NCBI GenBank assembly: GCA_963978905.1
Contig: OZ022260.1
Span: forward strand, 42,181,551 to 42,245,550
Reading direction: 5' to 3'
Length of the DNA: 64,000 nucleotides
Source: Trichostrongylus colubriformis
Lineage: Eukaryota > Nematoda > Chromadorea > Rhabditida > Trichostrongylidae
A model generated the notes under the pieces. It was not told where the DNA came from. It saw only the letters and a program-made list of their open reading frames with translations, and made no database searches. Position 1 is the first letter of the stretch. Each line of letters opens with the position of its first letter. This document shows positions 33,975 through 43,900 of this stretch, one piece after another. The position numbers were made by a program, and so were the translations under genes.

Positions 33975-34900
33975 TTTTCCATCTTATGTTAGCATAAGCC
34001 TTGGGGAAGGAGATTCCCTGGCGCTACTGGAGTTAGGGGGGACACTCGACAAAAGCATAAGATGCGCCCAATTTCTGGCACTCTCAAGGTTATTTTATGC
34101 CTAGATACAGCTAACTAACTAAGAAAACAATTAAATTATTCCTCCATCAGTATATAACGAGAAATTCACTTTAACTAGACTAAACAACCACTTACGCATA
34201 TTCGCCTAAGCCTATGGAAAGGGAATCTTATTCCCCAAGGCTTAGGCTAACATAGGATGAAAAGAAAAGCACGAATTTGCTTGGCGCTACTGGAGTTAGG
34301 GGGGGGGCACTCGACAAAAGCATAAGTTGCGCCCAATTTGTGCTTATAGGCACTCTCAAGGTTATTTTATGCCTAGTTACAGCTAACTAACTAAGAAAAC
34401 AATTAAATTATTCCTTCATCAGTATATAACGAGAAATTCACTTTAACTAGACTAAAGAACCACTTACGCATATTCGCCTAAGCCTATGGAAAGGGAATCT
34501 TGTTCCCCAAGGCTTAGGCTAACATAGGATGGAGAAAAAGCACGAATTTGCTTCATCAGAATCGTTTCTATGCAGAATTCGAAGCCGATTCGGCTAGCGC
34601 TATGACTTCTCTGCGCTCTACCCCTGCGTTAGAGACGCAGAGCACAGTGCGCTGCCCCCCCCCCCTAACTCCAGTAGCACCGATTCCCTTTCCCTAGGCT
34701 TCGGCGAATACGCGTAAGTGGTTGCTTAGTCTAGTTGTAGCTAATTTCTCGTAATATATTAATGGAGGAATAATTAAATCGTTTCCTCAGTTAGTGAGCC
34801 GTATCTAGGCTAAAAATAACCTTGAGAGTGCCTATAAGCAGAAATTGGGCGCGATTCTTGCCTTTGTCGAGTGCCCCCCCCCCCCCTCCAACTACCTTAG
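33975..34900. repeat. Three-copy repeat, two direct and one inverted, with poly-G/C tracts
   Basis: A unit of about 250-280 bp (GCGCTACTGGAGTTAGGGGG, ACTCGACAAAAGCATAAG, CTCAAGGTTATTTTATGCCT, CCACTTACGCATATTCGCCT, CCAAGGCTTAGGCTAACATA) occurs at about 34020-34260 and 34280-34535, and inverted at about 34655-34900. The G tract differs in length between copies (7, 9 and up to 13). Confidence 0.8.
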
Positions 34901-35590
34901 CACCCATTTCTTTGCATATTTCTCTTGTTTCGGACCCCTTCCGGTTCCTTGAAACCTTCTGCCACAAACATTCTACTTCCGTTCAACTTTACTCATTCAT
35001 GGAAACCACTATTCTTTCGAAAATTTTGATTGTTCTATCATGAGTTAATCCTTACCAGTTGGCTGGCGCACACTTCTGCGCGCAATTCATGGCGATGCTG
35101 TGCAAAATGGGTTTGATAGGCCCCACCACAGTTGTGTATGGAATCGAGCGAGAATTTCCTTTCCTCTACTTACAGCTGAGCTATTGAATTGGAAAAAAGC
35201 ATAGGATATGGCGTGATAATAAAGCATTTTGGTGTCAACATACTCCACTCGCTTTGCAACGAATCCATTTTGCACGTCACCGACATGAATCGCGCGCAGT
35301 AGTGTGCGCCAGCCAACTGGTTTACGTCTTCATTGGGAGTTTGGATAGTTTAGAGGTAGATAGTTTTGTATTCGATTGCATCGATGGTAACAAACGTTCA
35401 CTTGCTGAGCATCCAATTCCTACACATTAATGGTATAATGGTAGATCTATATCTTGATTATCGTTGTTTATTGTCTTCGTAAACATGCTTCACTACTTGG
35501 GATTTTACATAGTCTAGCAGTCGATACCTAGTGTTGCTGCCAATACCGAATTAAAATGATTTCGAGTGAGCCGCTCGCTTCGCTATCACA
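34900..35590. other. Repeat-derived intergenic sequence with an inverted pair
   Basis: CAGTTGGCTGGCGCACACTT at 35056 is mirrored by GTGTGCGCCAGCCAACTGG near 35302-35320. This defines a small inverted-repeat element of about 265 bp. 35330-35460 resembles 24550-24700. Confidence 0.55.
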
Positions 35591-35619
35591 AATATAGGTT
35601 GTATCATGATTATCAATGT

Positions 35620-38405
35620 AGATCGCAGTATCAAGCGTCATGCACCACTATTTGAAACGCTAAGCAATTCAGCGGTCGATACATCGGTCAGTGATATCAG
35701 AACCTAAACAAAATATGTTCACCCAATGGCACTGAGCGTCAGATGCTTTTGCTAAAACGGTCGTCTAGTAATAGCAAATGATGTAAAGGATTTCATCCTG
35801 TCCAATCCCTAATGGCTCCTATCAGCCACTGTAAGCCGCCATCAGTTTCACTGAGACCCTGTACCCAACAATACCATTGAGGTCCCTGTACCCTACAATA
35901 CCCATGTGAACATTTAACTGTTAGCCGCAAAAGCGATTCGGCTTTGGTGACATTTCCCTTCTCACAGCCCCTATCGAATGTTATCAACCATTATCACTTT
36001 GGATCACCCACTATCAATGTTGCCGCCAACCTTGCTGAACACCCATGAGTGACAGCGGTGACATTTGTCTACCCACAATCATTATCAAATCTTATCAACT
36101 ATTATCGATTTGGATCACCCGCCATTGAAGTTCTTGGCCCACCCTGCTAAACATCTATGAGTGTTAGCGCCCTAGGATCAATGCGAAAAGCGAAACGAAT
36201 TCGACGACTCCAGCCATTTCACGCTCCTTATCGTATCTCATCAACCGTTATCAGTGCGGGTCACCCACCACTAATGTCCCTGTCCCACCCTGCTAAACAC
36301 CTATGATTGTCAGCGCTTTTGGATCAGTGCGAAAGGCGAAACGAATTTGACGGCGTTTGTTTTCTCATACTCCATAACGAATCTTATCAACCATTATCAC
36401 TTTGAATCACTAACACTAAAAGTTCCCGCCCCATCCCGCAAAACACCTATGAGTGTCAGCGTTCTGGGATCAACCTGAAATGCGAAACGGATTCGTCGAC
36501 TCTAGCCATTTCACGCTCCTTATCGTATCTTATCAACAGTTATCAATGCGGATCACCAACCATTAATGTTCCCGCCCAATCCCGCAAAACACCTATGAGT
36601 GTCAGCGTACTGGGATCAACCCGAAAGGCGAAACGGATTCGTCGACTCTAGCCATTTCACGCTCCTTATCGTATCTTATCAACAGTTATCAATGCGGGTC
36701 ACCCACCACTAATGTTCCCGCCCAATCCCGCAAAACACCTATGAGTGTCAGCGTACTGGGATCAACCCGAAAGGCGAAACGGATTCGTCGAATCTAGCCA
36801 TTTCACGCTCCTTATCGTATCTTATCAACAGTTATCAATGCGGGTCACCCACCACTAATGTTCCCGCCCAATCCCGCAAAACACCTATGAGTGTCAGCGT
36901 ACTGGGATCAACCCGAAAGGCGAAACGGATTCGTCGACTCTAGCCATTTCACGCTCCTTATCGTATCTTATCAACAGTTATCAATGCGGGTCACCCACCA
37001 TTAATGTTCCCGCCCAATCCCGCAAAACACCTATGAGTGTCAGCGTACTGGGATCAACCCGAAAGGCGAAACGGATTCGTCGACTCTAGCCATTTCACGC
37101 TCCTTATCGTATCTTATCAACAGTTATCAATGCGGGTCACCCACCACTAATGTTCCCGCCCAATCCCGCAAAACACCTATGAGTGTCAGCGTACTGGGAT
37201 CAACCCGAAAGGCGAAACGGATTCGTCGACTCTAGCCATTTCACGCTCCTTATCGTATCTTATCAACAGTTATCAATGCGGGTCACCCGCCATTAATGTT
37301 CCCGCCCCATCCCGCAAAACACCTATGAGTGTCAGCGTACTGGGATCAACCCGAAAGGCGAAACGCATTCGTCGACTCTAGCCATTTCACGCTCCTTATC
37401 GTATCTTATCAACAGTTATCAATGCGGGTCACCCACCATTAATGTTCCCGCCCCATCCCGCAAAACACCTATGAGTGTCGGCGTACTGGGATCAACCCGA
37501 AAGGCGAAACGCATTCGTCGACTCTAGCCATTTCACGCTCCTTATCGTATCTTATCAACAGTTATCAATGCGGGTCACCCACCATTAATGTTCCCGCCCC
37601 ATCCCGCAAAACGGGTGTGTTGCAAGTGTTCCGATTTTAGAGGTCGGCACCAAACTGGGTCACCGCCCTTCGCAAACTGTCCGAATGGTGGCGGGTCCTG
37701 CCGTCTGGGCTCTCCCAGATTAGCCTAAGCCTTTTCAGGGGAGGAGCTTTGGCAGCGTGTTTTTACCTGTCTTTACCTGATTCCAATCCGCTGCGCAACC
37801 TGACCTGACCTCACCAGTCGGAACACTTGCACTCCACCCCCGCAAAACACCTATGAGTGTCAGCGTACTGGGATCAACCCGAAAGGCGAAACGGATTCGT
37901 CGACTCTAGCCATTTCACGCTCCCTATCGTATCTTATTAACAGTTATCAATGCGGGTCACCCACCATTAATGTTCCCGCCCAATCCCGCAAAACACCTAT
38001 GAGTGTCAGCGTACTGGGATCAACCCGAAAGGCGAAACGCATTCGTCGACTCTAGCCATTTCACGCTCCTTATCGTATCTTATCAACAGTTATCAATGCG
38101 GGTCACACACCATTAATGTTCCCGCCCCATCCCGCAAAACACCTATGAGTGTCAGAGCTCTAGGATCAAGCCGAAAGACGAAACGACTTTGGTGACATTC
38201 GCCTTTATAGGCTCGTTATCAGTGCGTATCAGCTGCTATCACTTTCGGTCCACCACCGCCTAGGTCCCCCTATCACCCTCTATATCATTTGTAAAATTCA
38301 GCGTCCCAGCTTTACTGCGACGCGAGATATGAATTTCGTGACAGACAGACGGACACACACACACACACACACACACAGACATACTAAGCCAATTATATAG
38401 AGTAG
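35620..38405. repeat. Large dispersed repeat containing a 146-bp minisatellite
   Basis: The left part matches 26340-26500. The core is a minisatellite: the same base of CAAAACACCT falls at 36147, 36293, 36439, 36585, 36731, 36877, 37023, 37169, 37315, 37461, 37607, 37843, 37989 and 38135. Every interval is exactly 146 bp except one of 382-146=236, which is a MITE plus its duplication. Units near the left edge are diverged and those from 36585 rightwards are nearly identical. The repeat closes with CAGCTTTACTGCGACGCGAG, a CA microsatellite and ACTAAGCCAATTATATAGAG. It is not CRISPR: there are no spacers. Confidence 0.92.
37613..37839. mobile_element. Mutator-type MITE, 227-bp family, copy 2, inside the minisatellite
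   Basis: Runs from GGGTGTGTTGCAAGTGTTCC to GGAACACTTGCACTCCACCC and is flanked by CCGCAAAAC on both sides (37604-37612 and 37840-37848). The insertion lengthens one 146-bp interval by 227 bp plus a 9-bp duplication, which independently confirms its boundaries. Confidence 0.93.
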
Positions 38406-38747
38406 GATTTTTGGAGACCCGTTTCCAGCATTCTGCATCCACCTTTCACTCCTGTAACAGGCCGCCGCCAGTATTCGCGATTCTGCGATTTTGCTGTGTA
38501 TTTTGCGGTTTTCTCATTACGGTATCCTGTGATTTTGCGGTGTTTTGGCTGCTCACGCGAAAGCGACATTGAAATTTTCAAGGTCGTAGAATCGCTTATA
38601 TGAAAATGCGGCATCGCAAAAACGCGGGATTGTGAAAATGGACAATCGCAGAATCTGGTGAATCACCTCAGTCTACACATATTATGGCAATATCCAAAAT
38701 CGCAGATTCGCCAATCCGCCGAGAATCCCAAATCGTGATTAGGCTGA
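38405..38747. other. Low-complexity TGCGATTTTGCGG-type sequence
   Basis: Short motifs such as GCGATTTTGC, TCGCAGAATC and GCGGCATCGC recur on both strands. Similar motifs recur at 39200-39260 and 39850-39990. No gene. Confidence 0.4.
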
Positions 38748-38805
38748 GGTTATACCTTGCGGATCGTCCGGACCGGCCGGTCCGGACGAATCGCAAGGTA
38801 TAACC
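38748..38805. repeat. Near-perfect 58-bp palindrome
   Basis: GGTTATACCTTGCGGATCGT is mirrored through a CCGGACCGGCCGGTCCGG centre to the matching CGCAAGGTATAACC end. Only the two symmetric positions around GATC/ATTC differ. No loop spacer. Confidence 0.85.
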
Positions 38806-39130
38806 AATGTCCATGCAGATACCCTATTTTCTCGACCGATACGTATCCTTTTCTTGAAAACAGAGAAATTCAAAAATTCCTTTACGATGGGTATGAACAT
38901 TTGCTTTCACCTTGTTTTTTCATATGGTGTGTAAGGAACCGGCGTTTTGCAGAAACTCACCGAAGGTATACACATACAGCCTGGCTATGCATCTATTAAC
39001 AGCGATTTGCATATCATTATGCACAGATTTTCCGAAAATCGCCGCTTGTTCGCATTCTGCATTGAATTGGCAATGGTCTTTGCTCGTCCTAGTGCCTATA
39101 TTCTCGACTGAAGCAGTTTCGGTTCCATGT

Positions 39131-39998
39131 CATTGAGGCAGCGTTCATAGTTTTGGAATTTGCAATTGCAAAATTTACGGAAAACTATAAAGATATAATA
39201 CATATCGATTGGGAGTATTGCGGAATTGTGAAATGCGGAATCGTGGAATCTGTGTAAAAGATACGTATTGATCTGTGCTCTACAAGGGCTGCTTTTGCGA
39301 CCGAATACTGGAATTTTCAATGCTATGTTAATAAGGGGACTATTATTGGGTTTGGCGTTATTTTAACATGAGCTCTAAATAAAAGGAATACTGTTTTTCT
39401 GCCATCAAGGCCTTGGTAAAAAGATGCATTCGTGTTTGCAAACCAAAGCAAATTTGTTCAATATTCTTCAAGTTTTCCCAGTTCCTATTACTAGAATAGC
39501 ATATAATGTTCTCTCCTTACATACTTTTGAAGTGCGACAGATTAGTTTTCAAAAGTAAGTGAGGTAAGCCTAGATAAAGGCTAAATGAAATTTCGTGGAA
39601 GACCAAGCAATAAAGGTATATGAAATCGTACAGGCTTGCCGAAAATGACGGAGGCCTCTTTGAAGTGCACATTTTCAATGGTAAGTCGTATATCTAGTAC
39701 ATACTATGTATGACATGAGCTATGATTTTTTCAATAATCAAATCTACAAAAGCAATGATCCAGAAGAAAAGTTCGATCGTTCGCGAGTGATGAGCTGTGT
39801 GAAATGGCACGCGGCGCCGTACACGGATTCTACGCTTCCCACAACTTCATTTCCGCAAATTCCACAATTTCGCATATTCCACAAGTCTCCCGATCGATAG
39901 TGTCTATTCTCCTCTCAGAATCGTCAATTCTACAGTTCTCCCAGTCGACACCTATCTTATGCTTTTCTGCAAATTCCAAAACTATGAACGCTGTCTAA
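39131..39998. mobile_element. Inverted-repeat-bounded element of about 870 bp
   Basis: GCAGCGTTCATAGTTTTGGA at the left is mirrored by TCCAAAACTATGAACGCTG at the right; weaker mirror similarity continues inward (ATCGATTGGGAG versus GTCGACTGGGAG). The interior has no recognisable transposase. No clean target duplication was found. Confidence 0.5.
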
Positions 39999-40397
39999 CT
40001 TGTATTCACATTTCTTCTAGCAACCTTTACTCGTAGATGTTACTAATAGGGAGCGGTCTTTTTGTGAGCTTTCCGGTCCGTTGAAGCTTTTAGCCCCGGT
40101 TAGAATTTGATATTGTTGACCTTGGGCTGCTTTCACATTTGCTGACCCATCATTTCCTGACACCTCATTAGTATTTGTTTCTTCTATGCTAGGTATGGTA
40201 CTTTGCAGATTGTAAAGGTCCCATCCTTTTCTACCTTAGTATGGATGAAAATCCTACCTTCTGGCAGATTTTTTCTTGCATAAATGTGAGGGCAATCCGC
40301 TAGATCCACAAGTGTAGCAGTACCGGCACTGTTCTTCAGTATTTTTACGCAGTGCAAGATGGTATTGTCCTCTTTTCACCTGATTATTTCTTTTTTT

Positions 40398-40623
40398 GGG
40401 TCAAATCAAGTCGAGGGGGAGACGCAACTTTGCGTCAAATTTTCACCGACGTCAAAGCTTCTTTCCCTCCCTAGGCTTAGGCTAAAGCAGATGAAACCTA
40501 TGCTTTGACAGATGCTTTTTCATGTGGAAGGAAAGGATATCAATTTCAGCCTAAGCCTAGGGAGGGAAAGGAGCTTCGACCGTGACGCAAAATTGCGCCT
40601 CCCCCCTGACTTGATTTGACCCC
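40398..40623. mobile_element. MITE with GGGTCAAATCAAGTC ends
   Basis: About 225 bp with long inverted repeats (GGGTCAAATCAAGTCGAGGG and, inverted, GGGTCAAATCAAGTCAGGGG; inner arm CCCTCCCTAGGCTTAGGCTA). Flanked by T-runs, so the target duplication is ambiguous. It lies 0.3 kb upstream of the exchanger gene. Confidence 0.75.
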
Positions 40624-40914
40624 CTTTTTTCAAACAAGAGTTCATATGGCATAGAATGAAAAGATACCTAAGTATATCGATTTTGAATGTACGATAATGA
40701 CCGTCTGTAGCTCGCCCTTTTTTGCTATTATTGATCCTCTCGGTACCTGTTGAACTTTGTCCGGATAATGATCGTTATTTGCGCTTCTTTGTTAGAGGGC
40801 CCTTTCTAATGGTCGCTCGCTTCAGCGATGATGAGGCGGAGATGCTAGGATAACACGCTCGTTATTCCTCGCCCTTCAACGAGACTCTCGTGACGAGACG
40901 TTCATCGCGGATTC

Positions 40915-43900
40915 ATGAAATTATTGGCAAAAATGAAGCTACTGTTTGCTGGTGTTTCACTGATTCTATTCCTCATATATGTGGGCTCCTCGTCGAGTTC
41001 ATTTGTTGAATCTGATATGGGCTCAATGCAGAATAAGACTGATGCTTTTGGGTGAGTCTTCCAGCTTTTTTCCCTTTATTACATATGCCTTTTGATTTGC
41101 TTGTTCAGTGTTGTTTGTTATTTATTGTTGGAGGTTTTATCCATTTAATTATCATACGCCAACTCCTACATATGTCATACATGATCTATTTGTCCGCGTC
41201 TCACGTACGTGAAGCAAAAGTGATAAAAATAGCATTCGATCAGCCGCATCCTTTCCGACAGTATCCCACAAACATTGCTAGCCAGATGTCCACTGTTTGC
41301 GTTTAATTTAGTCGGGCATGTGGCAGAGCGTGCAGTGGTAGCCATGGAGCGGGCACGCCGTCGACTATGCGTATACTATTAGCTGCATTCTGACATGCGC
41401 CTCTCCAATAACAAGCAGAAACGGTGTTGGAGAAGAACTGCCTGGGCTCTTTGTGTATTAGAGAAAATGAAGAAGACCATTAATTGCAATTGCCCTAGTA
41501 ATCAAGTGCATAGAAATGTACCGCACGACTTTTACATGCCATGTATGACGTCGTGTGGATGTATGAATTCGGTCTGATGAAACATTTTAATAGTAGAACA
41601 TATATAAACAAACAGAAGTTGAAATTGCTAGAATTCTATATGGAAAAGCCTATATGTCTTTCGTGCGAAAACGCTTTTCAATCTGTTCAGTGTCACTATC
41701 GATGCGAATTCTTCAAGTATTGAACAGCATGGAGCGGCAATCGTTGGAAATGAGGCCGAAGAGAAACGTCGTTCTTTGGTGGGTTTCCTTCTTGACGCTA
41801 TGTTAGAGGACCTGTAATAAGTTGTTGGAGAGAGGCCTTATCAGTCTTGTTGAGGGATTTGCGCTTTTGCAAAAATGTCTATTTTAACAAGTATTATCCT
41901 TTGTACCATAATAAAATTTACAAGCATAGGGTTAAGTTTATGCCTCAAAAGTGATGTAAAGAGGTAAATACATATTTCAACAGTTGCACTTTTCGATAGT
42001 CATAGGTTACAGAGATGTGCTCTGCCATTCTATTCTGTCAGATCTTTATGAGGGGTCAAATTTTCGCGAATTAGTGCCCAAAAAGCTCCACAGAGAAGTC
42101 ACTGTCATTTTACAGTCATTGGGATGAAATAGGACTAGATCTGGTCACGTAAACTCATGAACGCTCACTAAGTGTGAGCTCATGAACGATTCGAGTAGTG
42201 TCAGGTGTTCGGGATTTACTGGTATTGTACTTATAATTTCCTATTCTGTTGAGAAGGAAGTGGCGGTTTACAGTGCATCTGCGGAAATGTAGCTGTGCCT
42301 TCTAAAATTTATGTTTGGCCGCGATGAAAATGTGAGGAACTAAAGAATATAGCGTTATGGACGAATGTTCAGTCATGTGCGGGATTGGAACCCGCATCTA
42401 TGTCTACTGAGCGCTTTTATACCATTACACTGCTTCTCCCCTTGCTTCTTAGACACTGTATAGCGAAAAGAGACGAAGAGTAGATGGTGAAAAATTGCTT
42501 TTCAGGCGATCTTCTTCATTTTATTCGTTCTTGTGCTTGCGATTTTGATCGTCCATGTTCTTATAATATCGAAAATTCATTTTATTCCTGAAAGTCTCGC
42601 AATAGTGATTCTGGGTGCGTTCGAGTTCCTCATGTTTTGTTTTACACGGATTCCGGGATGTCACTGCCAGCTCATAAAAGCCTGACGTTTAGGGGCCGTC
42701 GTTGGATCAATACTCTCCTATTCGGATCACGATTGGCGTGAAATAGAAGCTCTTAGCCCAGGTATGTCTCTTTGATCAGTTTTCTATACTGAGCTATTAT
42801 AATTGTTGTTTCAGACATTTTTTTCCTGGTTTTATTACCTCCCATAATATTTGAGAATGCTTACAACCTAAACAAAGGTTATTTTTTCTCAAATATTGGG
42901 CCGATTCTCTCATTTGCTATATTAGGAACAGCAATATCAGCCCTTGTTATTGGATTTTGTATATACATACTTGGTCAAGTACGTTTTCTTCTCTGTATTC
43001 ATTTCTTTTTTGACTACAGTGTGTTTATCCTCCTTTGCATTTCTGTTATGTCACCTTCAGGCAGATCTAGTCTACGAGTTCTCTATTTTTGAATGTTTTG
43101 CGTTTGCTTCTACGATATCCGCTGTCGATCCGGTGGCCACTTTGGCAATATTTCAAGCGGTTAAAGTATGATCCTCTCTTTCTTGTTTATAGTCTTTTAT
43201 GAATTTTTCTTCTCTAGTGCTGACCTGAAGTGAAGGACTGATTTCCACAGTTTTTTCCCCGCCGGTGATTTCTAATCCTGTTTTACATTTTTAGGTTGAA
43301 GGATTGTTGTATATGCTGGTGTTTGGCGAGTCGATGTTGAATGACGCCGTTTCTATAGTGCTAACAGCTACCGCTATACGCCATTCACATCCACCGCTCA
43401 ATAGGTCTTGTTGGTTTATTTTCTTTCCAGAGATGATTTATGCTTGTGAATTGGTCCTGACGATGAATCAGCTCTACTCGTTCAGTTTGGGTCCCACGGA
43501 AATCCTTACGAGTGTATCACTTACGTTTCTGACAATGTTCACACTCTCAGCTGTGCTTGGATTGGGTATTGGACTACTCAGCGCCTTGGTAGGATTTCAT
43601 GTGTGCCGCACCTTTTGATTTGTGATGTAGATATAGCTGGGTTATGATTGTATCTACATACATCTTATCTCGTTAATCACATCTTATTTTAGCTGTTCAA
43701 GCACGTCGATCTCAGAAAAACCCCGTCTCTTGAATTTGCTCTTCTTTTGGTGTTTGCCTACATTCCATACGGCTTCGCTGAAGCTCTCTCTTTATCAGGT
43801 ATGTTAATATTAGGTTGTCCCAAAAGTCTTGTAGGATTTTTTTTTTCGTTCATGACTTTTCATTTTTTTTCTTCCTACAAACAACAGTTAGACAGCAACG

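Noticed and set aside
36147..38135. Regular direct repeats that might suggest a CRISPR array
   Set aside because: The units are contiguous 146-bp repeats with no unique spacers, in a eukaryotic context; it is a minisatellite.
40382..40640. Promoter element of the exchanger gene
   Set aside because: It is an inverted-repeat MITE; there is no evidence that it regulates the gene.
42372..42440. Functional tRNA gene
   Set aside because: A and B boxes are present but the acceptor arms do not pair; treated as a SINE or pseudogene.
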